The notes under the pieces were generated by a model. It made no database searches. It saw only the letters and a program-made list of their open reading frames with translations, and had not been told where the DNA came from. Of a stretch of DNA of 64,000 nt, positions 11,928 to 22,230 are shown piece by piece; within the stretch, counting starts at the first letter, position 1; every line of letters begins with the position of its first letter. The DNA lies in assembly GCA_023897205.1 (NCBI GenBank), contig JAHWDD010000010.1, positions 62,001-126,000 on the forward strand, given 5' to 3'. Position numbers and translations under genes: made by a program. The stretch is from Exophiala sp. HKRS030 (taxonomy: Eukaryota; Ascomycota; Eurotiomycetes; Chaetothyriales; Herpotrichiellaceae).

Positions 11928-14813
11928 CTACTTCCATCGTCCATCTACTGTCTTCTTTCTCACCAGTGGCCTGACCGCCATCACTCCGGCGGCCAGAGCA
12001 ACCACCGTCAAAACAAGCTGTGGCTTGTTGAAGCCCTTCCCGAGTATATCAAAAGCCATACTGGGGGTTATTTGCGTTCCGAACACGTCGTGTCCAAATG
12101 CAAACACCACACTGGTGCTTTCAAGAAGGCTTGGCGATGCCGTAACCTTCTTGATGCCCATAACCTCTCGTGAGTGTGTCAGGAACCATCTCGGGTCGAA
12201 TTCGAGCACCGGGGAATACCGCATCAACCCTTCTTCGCGCTCTGTACTTGTAGGATCGCGATCCACCGGCCTTCGAGCATCAAGAATCTCCCGTGGAATA
12301 CCAACTACAGCGTTCGACTCTGGTAGCGTCGCAAGTAGCTGTCGGCTGGTGATGCCCTGGCTGGTCTGAGACACAGCAAGATGTGAGATTGGTTGGCCGA
12401 TGGTAAAAGCTTGGGAAATAACGTGAGGTTCGACCCCAGCATCAGGGCCAAAGGTTGAATAATTCGACCTAGCAGCCAATGCACCACGGTCATTGGCCGT
12501 GGATGACTCGTAGAGCTCAGAGATGATGATTTGGCTAGACAGGGCGGATGTAGCAGGGTCTTGGCTTGTGAATGAATAGGCATACCAGTTCTCCGAAATG
12601 ACTGCAGGCGTTTCAGTTTGAGGCAGAACTCCCTGGTGAGTCGAGGTGTGGAGGACGGCGCCGGTCACGGCGTTGATCAAGTACACCGTCAATGAAGACT
12701 CTGATTGGGCAATCAAAAGTGCAATATTGGGGGACAGATACTTGTAGAGAACAGACCTGTCGCCCAGAACCTTCCCAATCGACGCTACTGGGTCATGTTC
12801 TGCTCTCGCAACAGCCCTGCTGATTTTGAACCCTGCCTGTGGTTGCAAGGTCCAGGTCTTCTTGACAGTCGAGCCAATGGTCCAGCCAAATGCCTTTCCA
12901 TCTCCGTCAATTGTAACCACGACATTTCCTTCGATGGGATGACTTGGGGCAAAGTCTGTGGCTGGATGAGGAATGCCATGAGAGTCAATCTTGATCACTG
13001 CGCCTGCTGTGCTCCCGGGAACTTGGACAAGGTCGACGATGGGGATAGACCCACGCTGATGCTCTATCAGGGTACCTTCTGTAGCATTGAGTACCATCAA
13101 AGAACCATCCGAGAAATACGCCGAAACTCGCCCCTCAGTTACTGTGATCGATTTCATTTCGATGCCATCAGCCATCTGTGCAGTCAAATCTTGTTGCCAT
13201 TTGACCACACCACCGTTGGATGCATCCAAAGCGATTAATTCCTTGCGGCTTGTGCCCACCACAACAGTCTTTGTTCCCACGAGACTCTTCCGCGCGCTCG
13301 ATTCGGCATCCGGAGACGGCGTGAGGATTGCAGCTGGGAGTGCTTGCAGATATTCTGGGAGGTGTTGCAGATCGAGCAGGTGCCTCTTCAGTCGATGAAT
13401 ATACGCTGTCAAAGGGTTGACGGATAGTTCCAAATCGAGCTCCTCGGCTAAAGCATCCGGACCTTCATCTTCAGCCCATGCAGCAATATTTACATATGCA
13501 AGCATTTCCGGTCGAGCCCATTGTGCCTCTCCGTTACGTATCAAAGACCAAACTCCTTTTGTCGACAACTCTGCAACTCGAACAGCATGGCTAGCTTTCC
13601 CTCGGCTCACAACTTCAGCAATGGCATACGCAGGATAGCCATCGCGGGGTATAAGCACGCTTGATCGTTGCCATCGACCCAATTGTCCATGTGATTCTGA
13701 GGAATAGAGAAGAACTTCAGTCTCAGTTGAGCGCACAAAGTACACAGATGCGTCATTGTTGGTCGCAGCAAATGTACTGTGTTCTTCGGTTGTCGGTAAG
13801 GAATATGCTTTCTTCACATCGCCAGACTTTGTGTTGACATGGTAGACCTCTGCCCAGTGGCGTTTCTTTCCTTGCACGTGCAACAAGAAATGTGCCGCAG
13901 CTGCTGGATGGCATGGATAATGAACGCTCACGCGTTCAATTTCATCCCCTTTATCCTCTAGTGCCAGTGTCACGGGCTTCGAGTTTCCCAGCAGACTGAA
14001 CTTAATCGACTTGTAGGGCTTTTCGGATGTTAGCAGAAAGGGAAAGCTCGAGCCCGAGCCTGCAGCAAGTTGTCCATTGGTGCCCAATGCTTCCGAGTCC
14101 ACAGCAACACTGCTGGAGTCGACTTCGTGACCAGAAACACTGTCCAAGGTGACGACCCTCGCTTTGCTACCAGCTAGGAGGCCATGAGACTTCGAAATAT
14201 AATAGACATGTTTTCCTGACGTGACGATCGACGCGGATGCGCCTTCGGTGTGGCTTGAGTCTGTGTGTTGCCATTTGATACCACTTCCGTCACCAGCCAA
14301 ACGGATAACGGTCGCGTGTCCCGTTGAAGTTGTTGGCACCGTCAAAACCACGACATCTTGCGAAGCGCCGCTGGGGGTCGATTCGAGGGCAGGAGCAGAC
14401 TGCACGCCTGCGATCTCTGCTCCAGCTGCAAATGTATGTTCCCACGCAAGCTTGCCATCTAAAGCATTCCAACATGCAACTGTTCGCTCGTGGCCGCTTA
14501 TAACCTGGCCGTCATTTTCTGATAAAATCAAAAAAGAGCTTGAAGCACTTTCCACGGGCTGTCCTGCCAATGCTTGTCGCCAGAGTAGAGATCCATCTTT
14601 CGGGTTCACAGCACCTAGCACTGCCTTGTCGGAGACCGTGTACAGAAGAGATGCGTTTGTAGAGGGATGAGGTTTGCGGAAAAAGGTGGCATGTGGTTGC
14701 GGCTTGCCTAGGAGGCTATACTGGTAGTCTATGTGGAAGGCTTCGTCGGCGAAGATCGCTGTTGTTGTCACAACCAGGGATGCAAATATGGAGAGGACTC
14801 CATGCAGCCTCAT
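11928..14813 (-). CDS. EMC1: ER membrane protein complex subunit 1
   Basis: Largest subunit of the EMC insertase, which inserts moderately hydrophobic and tail-anchored membrane proteins at the ER. The frame is open from 14897, but the ATG at 14813 is chosen because it starts a proper signal peptide (MRLHGVLSIFASLVVTTTA), giving 961 residues. The lumenal part carries PQQ-like beta-propeller repeats (GAVNPKDGSLLWRQAL, ALDGKLAWEHTF, ALDASNGGVVKWQQD). The C-terminal DUF1620 region is present (SQAFTIGQPISHLAVSQTSQ, GIPREILDARRP, YSPVLEFDPRWFLTH). A single membrane span lies just before the basic end (LVLTVVALAAGVMAVRPLV). Single exon. Length and order are normal. Confidence 0.94.
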   Translation of the reverse strand: MRLHGVLSIFASLVVTTTAIFADEAFHIDYQYSLLGKPQPHATFFRKPHPSTNASLLYTVSDKAVLGAVNPKDGSLLWRQALAGQPVESASSSFLILSENDGQVISGHERTVACWNALDGKLAWEHTFAAGAEIAGVQSAPALESTPSGASQDVVVLTVPTTSTGHATVIRLAGDGSGIKWQHTDSSHTEGASASIVTSGKHVYYISKSHGLLAGSKARVVTLDSVSGHEVDSSSVAVDSEALGTNGQLAAGSGSSFPFLLTSEKPYKSIKFSLLGNSKPVTLALEDKGDEIERVSVHYPCHPAAAAHFLLHVQGKKRHWAEVYHVNTKSGDVKKAYSLPTTEEHSTFAATNNDASVYFVRSTETEVLLYSSESHGQLGRWQRSSVLIPRDGYPAYAIAEVVSRGKASHAVRVAELSTKGVWSLIRNGEAQWARPEMLAYVNIAAWAEDEGPDALAEELDLELSVNPLTAYIHRLKRHLLDLQHLPEYLQALPAAILTPSPDAESSARKSLVGTKTVVVGTSRKELIALDASNGGVVKWQQDLTAQMADGIEMKSITVTEGRVSAYFSDGSLMVLNATEGTLIEHQRGSIPIVDLVQVPGSTAGAVIKIDSHGIPHPATDFAPSHPIEGNVVVTIDGDGKAFGWTIGSTVKKTWTLQPQAGFKISRAVARAEHDPVASIGKVLGDRSVLYKYLSPNIALLIAQSESSLTVYLINAVTGAVLHTSTHQGVLPQTETPAVISENWYAYSFTSQDPATSALSSQIIISELYESSTANDRGALAARSNYSTFGPDAGVEPHVISQAFTIGQPISHLAVSQTSQGITSRQLLATLPESNAVVGIPREILDARRPVDRDPTSTEREEGLMRYSPVLEFDPRWFLTHSREVMGIKKVTASPSLLESTSVVFAFGHDVFGTQITPSMAFDILGKGFNKPQLVLTVVALAAGVMAVRPLVRKKTVDGRWK

Positions 14814-15093
14814 CCTGTGATTATGGCGTAGATGTCGTGGACATCCGTTGCTGAGTTGAGTGAGTCTCAATTGACTGGCCGCAGTGTTAGTGTACACAGT
14901 AAGTAGAAGATCAAATGACAGCGCCCGGGTGTCTTTTGAAGTTGATAGAGGATGCTGGACACGTATTGGCGCTACTAAGTAGGAGTCCAGATCGTATCCG
15001 CAATCAGTGACAGCTTCAAGTTCACTCTCCAGAGCTATTGGCGTATCTCCAGATAAATCTCATCTTGGATATATCACCTCAGCGTCGATCAAC

Positions 15094-16330
15094 ATGGGAG
15101 AATCACACCAGAGCTCATCTCGTGATGGCTATCGCCCCGAATGGCTGGCTGTAAGTTTATCCTGACTGATATCCCCGCCCGGCACCATACAGATGTGCGT
15201 GATCTTGCAGATTGACAGGTAGTCCAGCTTGAAGATGCTTCAGGTGGCAGGTATGTTATGACTGGAAACTTTGCCGTGGATGTCCCTACCTACGATGCTG
15301 TTTTCGCTGCCATGTCGAAACAGTGGCCCGAACTACCTGAAGAAATGACAGTGTGTGAGTGAGTTTCGACATTGCCACCTTACACTGGCCAGGTTTAACT
15401 TCTAGTGATCGGACTCCTGACCAACCTAATATCTAGGGGACGAGAAAACCGACAGTGAACATGGCGGACTTGACGTGCGGATCTACAAGCCAGCGTCCGA
15501 CAAACCTTTGCCTCTCATGATTTATTTTCCTGGCGGGGGCTACATTGCTGGCAATTTGGACACTGAAGATGCCCACTGCAGAATCTTTGCTGCGAAGACC
15601 CCATGCTTGGTTATTAGTGTCAACTACCCCAAGGTTCCTTCTGTCAAACTCGACGACATCATCAACCTTGGGTGCCTGGCAGTGCCCTGGGTCAGTATCA
15701 TGCCAACCGTATATGTCCGTTTGCTAATCCGTCTAGTGTCGGGAGAAAGCTAAAGAATTGAATGATGATCAATCGAAAACTATTCTATGCGGAGGCTCAG
15801 CTGGTGCCTTTTTATCGGCACAGATTGCCTATCGATTCATGGCTGACGGTGACCATACCAGCATCACCGGCTGCGTGTTGATTTTTGCAGTTGCCCTGCA
15901 TTGGGAATACGATGGCAAATACAAGCACATGTATACATCATGGGTGGAGAATGGCAATTCCGGTCCCCCTGTCTTTGACCTAGAGCTTGCCAAATTCATT
16001 TGGTGTAAGTAATTGTATGTCAGCGTTTGGTTTGATTTGTGGTTGACCCCGGTAGCGCACTACAACATCGACTTTGACAGTCCACGTCACTTTCCACTCC
16101 TTGCAGATGACCTTTCCAAGTTTCCTCCATGCTACATTGTCACGGCTGAGAAGGACTGCTTTCGAGACGATGGCACTGTTCTAGACTATCGTCTGCGGGA
16201 GAGTGGCGTACGAAGCAAGCTTGACTACTACGAAGGTCTTCCACACTATTTCCACGCCTTCCCCCAGCTTGGAGTTGCACACGAAGCCATGGCAAAAGCG
16301 GTCGAAGGGGTACGGTTTGTCCTGGAATAG
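15094..16330 (+). CDS. Alpha/beta hydrolase fold-3 (HSL-type) esterase/lipase
   Basis: Likely carboxylester hydrolase; substrate unknown. Five exons: 15094-15150, 15219-15354, 15437-15690, 15737-16004 and 16056-16330, giving 329 residues. The splices keep the frame through PEWLA-VVQLEDASG, EEMTV-W-DEKTDS and LAVPW-CREKAKELN. The nucleophile elbow is GGSAG (Ser170), the acid is probably Asp272 (TAEKD) and the base His302 (GLPHYF). The oxyanion-hole motif, usually HGGG in this family, reads PGGGY (96-100), so the His is replaced by Pro; the glycines are intact. No signal peptide, so probably cytosolic. It lies ~0.9 kb upstream of a LaeA-like methyltransferase on the same strand, a pairing seen in secondary metabolism, but no biosynthetic core gene is present here. 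Confidence 0.85.
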
Positions 16331-17256
16331 TAGACAAGGACACTCCCCTCCACATATCCTATCGGCAGACTGAGGATTTGACCCTTGCCACATCGAACAC
16401 TTGAAAGCTGATGATCTTGACAAACATGCTGCTTTCGAGCCAACTGTCTGCCGCCAACTGTCTGCCGCCAGCTGTCTGTTGTATAACTGGGTCTTTCAAC
16501 GATTGAACTGGTCAATGGTGTCCAATTAACACTTCGAACCATGGCGAGATATAGCTAAACAGCAGCCAAGTCTGGATGCCTAAGCCATATAGTTCCGCCA
16601 ATCTCAACAACTCCACTAGATGATTCTGCATGATTTGTCGGGACGCGAGTTACCTACAGCGTATATAGCTTCGAATCAAGATATGGCACAATAACTGATT
16701 GGTGAACCAAGGCATAGTATACTGAAGATGGTGGACTTTTGGCTCAAACCTTCCCGCATTCCCGCCCGTAGTTTGAAGTCAAATAAGGGCCATTGAGACC
16801 CAACAGACTCTCACTTTAGGCGCATCCCGGTGCCCCCAAAGTGCCTCACTCCGTCTGTCACAGTCCCTGTGATCACCCGGCAAGCCCCGCCAGCCCTCAG
16901 CCGCGAAAGGCCTAAAACAGGGACTTCCCGCTATCCAGAAGGGCTAATACGTCCTTTCCGTTCCGCCTCAAGAGCTTTCACTCCCACGGCATTGTGTTCT
17001 TCTCAATGTCCTTTCACCAGAATCACCACTACATCCTACCTTTTATTATCACCGATATCGAATAAGGAAACAGTCTGTCGCCCACTCCCGTCGTATAACA
17101 TATCTAAATCTTTGTGGACGCGAGGGGATTTCGACAAGGCTCATTTTCTTCCTCATCCTTGTTCACCCAAGTGGAACGCGTGCACGTCCACTGGTAGCGG
17201 GTAGCCGAGACGTGCAAGGTATAGCTTCGTTTCCTACCGCGAGGCTTAACGACGCA
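16331..17256. other. Intergenic, upstream of the LaeA-like gene
   Basis: About 0.9 kb. A plus-strand frame at 16830-17204 has no motif and looks incidental. The imperfect tandem CTGTCTGCCGCCA repeat near 16442-16475 is the only structure noticed. Confidence 0.45.
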
Positions 17257-18502
17257 ATGTGTCCGGAGATCCAAGAGACCGGCGAAGGTGAAGACTCGAG
17301 AGACATCGCTCCTGATCCTGTTCGTTGAGCTCTCCCTTTATGCTCATTCGAGGCGCTGATGAATTGCCACTAGCATGTTGACGACGATCCCGACTCTACG
17401 TACGGCGGCGATGCGTAAGTGTAGTATCTGGAAGGCCGGCGTAGAACTTCAATACTAACAGCATAAAGCGTATCAGAAACAACATCCATATCATCGTGGA
17501 TACGTGATTATCGCGTCGAGAATGGCCGCACATACCACGCATACATGGACGGCAAATACTGGTACGGTTGTTCCCTGTCCATTTTGTTCCTTTTTCTTGC
17601 CATCTTGACTCGTCGTCTATCGGAGAAAAAGATTTACTCGATGACACTTCGGGGTCCTCGGATCGACACTGACGCTCGCTTGCGCCAGGGGTTCAAACGA
17701 TGAAGCTGCCAACGAACACCTCGATATAGGTCATGAGCTTTACACCAAGACTCTCGGCAACAAACTCTTCCTCGCCCCAATTGATCCCAACCCTTCTAAG
17801 ATCCTCGACCTCGGCACCGGCACAGGTACCTGGGCAATCGACGTCGCCGACGCCTACCCGTCCGCCGTCGTCACCGGCACCGATCTATCGCCCACCCAGC
17901 CGACTTGGATACCTCCAAATGTGCGTTTCGAAGTCGACGACGTGGAAGCCGAATGGACGTTCCCACCAAACTCGTTTGACCTCATCCACATCCGAGGCTT
18001 ACACGGCTCCATCACCGACTGGCCGGCGCTGTACGCGCAGTGCATGACGGCCCTCAAGCCGGGCGGCTGGCTCGAACAGGCCGAGTACTCGGCGCAGTTC
18101 ACCAGCGACGACGACACCATCCCGCCCAACGGCGGCATCGAGGCCTGGAACCGCGTCGGCCCCGAGTGCCACAGGGTACTGAACCGCGAACTGCAGGTGC
18201 TCGACGGCATGCGCTCACACATGCTCGACGCCGGCTTCCGGTCCGTCGCCGAGTTTCCCTACAAATGGCCAATCGGGCCGTGGCCACAGAACCCCGAGTT
18301 CAAGACCCTGGGCGCATGGTGTCGCGCCCACGTCGACTCGGGCCTGGAGAACTGGACCCTGCGCCTCCTCACGAGCGTCCTGGGATGGTCGGTGGAGGAG
18401 GTCCTCGTCCTCTGCGCCAACGTCAGGAGGGACATCCGAAACCCCAAAGTCCATGCGATTCACAGGATGAAGGTGGTCTACGGGCAGAAACCAACCGGAT
18501 AG
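17257..18502 (+). CDS. LaeA-like / UMTA SAM-dependent methyltransferase
   Basis: Class I methyltransferase of the LaeA/Llm family; some members control secondary metabolism and development, others are orphan enzymes. Four exons: 17257-17319, 17374-17414, 17469-17561 and 17689-18502, 336 residues. The joined frame reads MCPEIQETGEG..., then an acidic stretch (HVDDDPDSTYGGDA), then the family signature SETTSISSWI-RDYRVENGR-TYHAYMDGKYWGSNDE. SAM motif I is ILDLGTGTGTW (104-114), with acidic GTDLSPTQPTWIPPN and the FEVDDVEAEWTF box after it. The small exons are supported by exact phase agreement and by the conserved N-terminal signature. It is more GC-rich than its flanks. True LaeA cannot be told from paralogues without phylogeny. 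Confidence 0.9.
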
Positions 18503-19026
18503 CCGGCCGCCGAGTCACCCTTGATGATAATTATGATGATGTCCCACGATCGGTTTGGCCTTCTGCCAGCTATAATGACGTTGAATTGTTTGTTGGGCTG
18601 CTCCTACCTCTTTTTTTTCCCCCCACCACGAGCATTGAACAAGCGTTTAGGGAGCGGAGCCTTTGTTGCATGGCGTTATCCTTCCATAAGATGCACACGT
18701 TAGGGAGTATCATTTACGATATTTTCAGCGGCGTATCGATAGGACGGATCCCTCACTTTTTGGTCTGGCCAGCGACACGATATATATATTTGGCTATGAC
18801 TGGCCGTCATGATTCTGTTGAGAGGGCTGTCTGTCATATTGTTGTTATTATGAGGCGAGTTAACAGTGCCAACTTATTTATAGCCCTGCCGTGACAGTCG
18901 GCACGGTGAGATTGGTATATATATTGATTACACAGAAGGTATTAACATATCTTTTAGAATCTTATCATGTCTCAGCGTGTCATGCACATATCACTTGTAC
19001 CTGAAAGGAGAGGAAACGACAATTCA
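18503..19026. other. Intergenic, convergent 3' flanks
   Basis: 3' flanks of the LaeA-like and MTQ1 genes; T-rich with several TATATA stretches (18780, 18915). An overlapping plus-strand frame from 18040 runs into it but is a shadow of the methyltransferase. Confidence 0.5.
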
Positions 19027-20943
19027 TCAATCTCGAAACGCATCTGCTCGTCCATGATCATGATGCTCCTCCTTCGCCGTCGCGAAGGAGACCTGTTCTT
19101 CACCCTCGTCCTGCGTCTTGATCGGTTTAGGCGACTTGATTAGGTCCAATGGAGGTTCCTGCCTCTGGTGGTCTTTGGCTGGTTTGGGCATGTAAAGTCT
19201 TCCAAACTCGAACCGAAGCGGAACGTCAGTCTCCCCGACTTGTTCCCGTCGCCATACAGCGAGGGGACCGGACCAAAGAAACAGGGCTCGGTCAGGCGCG
19301 TCGTCTGACTCTGACTCTGCTGATGCTGTTGTTGCGGCGGTGGTGGGCCTGTCGTGGGTGGCCATTTTGTTTCCCGAGTCCAATATAGGAAGAGGAATCA
19401 CGGTACCATCATCCTTCCAGCATTCAAGGAAGAGCGCGTGCGGATCACGCCGCGCTTGAAACCTGAAACCCTTGGTGAGAACTTTGTGAACTCGAGCCGC
19501 CTGTTCCGCCCCACCGAGTTCCATGACCAGGAGCCTGGCGCCGACGGCGTCGAAGATCTGTGCGAGGGGCCAGTAGAACAAATCTCCCGAGTGTACAGAG
19601 GGGCCGTTCTCAGGCACGAGGGCAATCTTGGGTTCGAATTTGCGGACGCTGCGTTCGGTGGTTCCGCCGGGGGCATAGTCTTTCTCGGAGATGTAGGGGG
19701 GATTACTTATGACGACGTCCCAGGGTGAGTCGGGGTCGACGTCACCCTCCACACCTCCATGCTCATGATCAGCAGTAGGAGCAGGAGCAGCTTTGGCAGA
19801 TCCATCTTCAGTGTTGAGATTGAATGTTCTTCGAATGTGTGGATCACGTCGAGTCTTGGTGTCTAGGGTCAACCTGAGAAGATCCTGACGCATGAAAGAA
19901 ATGTCGGTCGCCGCCTCAGGGTGCAAAAGGCCCTTGTAGATGTTGTGGTGAAGGTTTCTATTGGCGACTTCGAGTGCAGTGGGGTGATAGTCGACACCGA
20001 GGATCTCCAGGTCGATTGTCGATGGCCAGTGGTGGTCGCTGGATGTGGACGATAAAGAATTTGGTGGTGGTTTGAGGATCGAGTGGAGGAGGAGTGCTAT
20101 GCAACCGCTTCCTGTGCAGAGGTCTAAGATCCTGAGTTTGCGGCGGTTTCGCGGTTCATGGTCACCTGCTCTTTGATCTGTCTCTTGAACGGCAGATGCA
20201 AGCATATTTGCAACATTTTCGGTGTATGCTTCTGTTTCAGGCCGGGGGATCAGGACTGTGTTGGGAGTTAGGATTTCTAGATTGCCGAAAGGTTGGTTTC
20301 CGAGGATATGCTGCAGTGGCTTCCCCCGCGATCTGTCGTGGACAGCTTTCGTTAAGAACTTCCGGATCAGCTGGTCGCTGCCATTCCTCATGCCGTCTGA
20401 AACGGCTTTGCGAGCCAAAGAACCATCTTCTGCCGTGGCATTGTCTCTGGTATTTGACAGGTTTCTGCGTGCGGCTCTTCTCTGAACGCCTTTGCTTATC
20501 TTCCTTCCTGGTGACGCTTGATCTTTCTTGTTGCCTTTAGAGGAGTATATGTGCCTTCTAACAGTCTTTCCCTCTGAGTTCCTAGAGCTTCCAGTGGGTT
20601 GTGCTGCCAGAGGGCTATGAGTTGTACAGAAATTCCGCTCCGTCACACTTCCTCTGTTCGCAAGCACTCTACACCGATTGTGCCCGGTGAAGGTGCTCCG
20701 TGAGATCCTAGCTATCCTAGCTCCATGATGACCTATTGGGACTTGTTCTCCCAGATCGCCAGACCGCTCTCTCATGTCATAAAGCCTCCGTCGTCTGGAA
20801 GCAACTGTCTCTTGAACATATTCTTCGAGCCATCGAAGCTCGTTTCGAGCCGAGGGGAGATCTCGGCACACTCGAAGCAGGAGAGGTAGGAACGGGTTCT
20901 CGTGAGCAGCCCGTCGAATAAGAGCAGGAGGAAGACGTGTCAT
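19027..20943 (-). CDS. MTQ1: Peptide-release-factor glutamine N5-methyltransferase (HemK/PrmC)
   Basis: Methylates the Gln of the GGQ motif in (mitochondrial) class I release factors. The N-terminus is MTRLPPALIRRAAHENP...LPSARNELRWLEEYV, typical of fungal Mtq1. The conserved core resumes at ~residue 203 (LIRKFLTKAVHDRSRGKPLQ, VLIPRPETEAYTE) and continues with SAM motif I (ILDLCTGSGCIALLL) and the catalytic NPPY motif (VVISNPPYISEKDY). Between ~48 and ~200 sits a basic, low-complexity insertion, and ~110 extra residues follow the usual end of the fold (FLECWKD). At 638 residues it is much longer than most homologues. I saw no convincing donor/acceptor pair inside the insertion, so it is kept as coding. 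Confidence 0.9.
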   Translation of the reverse strand: MTRLPPALIRRAAHENPFLPLLLRVCRDLPSARNELRWLEEYVQETVASRRRRLYDMRERSGDLGEQVPIGHHGARIARISRSTFTGHNRCRVLANRGSVTERNFCTTHSPLAAQPTGSSRNSEGKTVRRHIYSSKGNKKDQASPGRKISKGVQRRAARRNLSNTRDNATAEDGSLARKAVSDGMRNGSDQLIRKFLTKAVHDRSRGKPLQHILGNQPFGNLEILTPNTVLIPRPETEAYTENVANMLASAVQETDQRAGDHEPRNRRKLRILDLCTGSGCIALLLHSILKPPPNSLSSTSSDHHWPSTIDLEILGVDYHPTALEVANRNLHHNIYKGLLHPEAATDISFMRQDLLRLTLDTKTRRDPHIRRTFNLNTEDGSAKAAPAPTADHEHGGVEGDVDPDSPWDVVISNPPYISEKDYAPGGTTERSVRKFEPKIALVPENGPSVHSGDLFYWPLAQIFDAVGARLLVMELGGAEQAARVHKVLTKGFRFQARRDPHALFLECWKDDGTVIPLPILDSGNKMATHDRPTTAATTASAESESDDAPDRALFLWSGPLAVWRREQVGETDVPLRFEFGRLYMPKPAKDHQRQEPPLDLIKSPKPIKTQDEGEEQVSFATAKEEHHDHGRADAFRD

Positions 20944-21904
20944 CTGTTTGCGAAAATCTTTGTGCAGGACGGGATGTCCTCCGTGCTCGTGTAGATTGAA
21001 ATAAATATAGAGTCGGATGGGAGTTGGAGAACATCTGTATACCTATTATGTAAAGCGTCTTGTCAGACAGTTTCTGGCTCCTCTTCAAGCCGACATCGAT
21101 TCTGTCAGACGAAATATCTTGATCACAGTCAACAAAACACGGACATTTGGGGTACGACGACCATCAATGACAAGGAACGAAATGGACCATTGTCAGGGAC
21201 GTTGAAATCATTTTCTGAACGCAATTAGCCCATCTCCTCGCGCTGATATCGCTAACTAAATGCGTCTCCCCTTAACGGGCTTGTTGACGTTCTCCTTTGC
21301 GGATTATCCAATGACTCTGCATGTAGAGGCGTACAAGATGGTGGGTAGTGGACTACCAAGAACACGAACCTACCAGTCTGGACTGCAATGATGCTTGAAG
21401 CCGGCATACTCTTTCAAAACTAGGATGCTGACAATGTTTGAGAGCTGCTCCTGGCGAATGGGAAGAACAATGCTAGCGTCGAGTGTCTGTCCCAGTCTCC
21501 CATGCCGTACCAGACAAAATACACATCGGATTGACGCACGATTCTAGGTAGAAACTGTCTTGGTATTTCCATCTAGCTCCGCTCATCAGATGGGTAGAGC
21601 CCTTTGACTACTTTGGCCTGGCGACAGCCTGAAATTGACCACAACACCATCGTGACAGACATTGGCTCCTGCTATTGTCTACCTAATCGTTACGAAATCC
21701 GGGATCACAATATGGCTAGCTTCGTGTGCATCACTAGTCGCAACTGAACCGTCAGGTTACCTGATGGAATCATCGCAGGAGACTGGATCATCCTGGCGTC
21801 CTTCTTACGGAGGGCTATCATCCCATCCATCTTCAATGCTCCCCATACATCCGATATTGGCGATTGGTTGGTACTATAGAAGCTAAAGGGATACAGCTCA
21901 CCAG

Positions 21905-22230
21905 GATCCGTTGACTCACCGGATCGTACGGTTCTCGCAAGAGAAAACTTGAGGTCTACTACGGAGGATAGAACCTCTGCGTGTTTTCCATCACGCCTCC
22001 TTCCTACATCAGTGGCCTCCTGCAGAATCTCATGATGCACGAGAGCCTGATCAAGTGGATCGACGGGTATGGAGAAGTCGAGGACGTGGCCAGTAGGTCC
22101 AAGGAAGGGCGAATCGAGGGAGCCGCTGTTTGGTGGACATCGTCCTGTGATGCCGGAAATGTTGAAAGCTCTGGCTGCCCCAAGGCAAAGTCGTATTGTC
22201 CTACACGGAGATAGTACATGAGAGTTGGGA
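21905..22230 (-). pseudogene. Exon-like segment of an unrecognised gene
   Basis: One minus-strand frame stays open for ~110 codons and reads like genuine protein (for example NISGITGRCPPNSG, DFSIPVDPLDQALVHHEI, DGKHAEVLSSVVDLKFSLAR). It meets a GTGAGT donor-like site near 21919. Neither a start exon nor a recognisable family could be found, so it may be one exon of an unmodelled gene or a relic. Confidence 0.25.

Noticed and set aside
18040..18894. 284-codon plus-strand frame overlapping the LaeA-like gene
   Set aside because: Out-of-frame shadow of the methyltransferase; Arg/Pro-rich with no recognisable domain.
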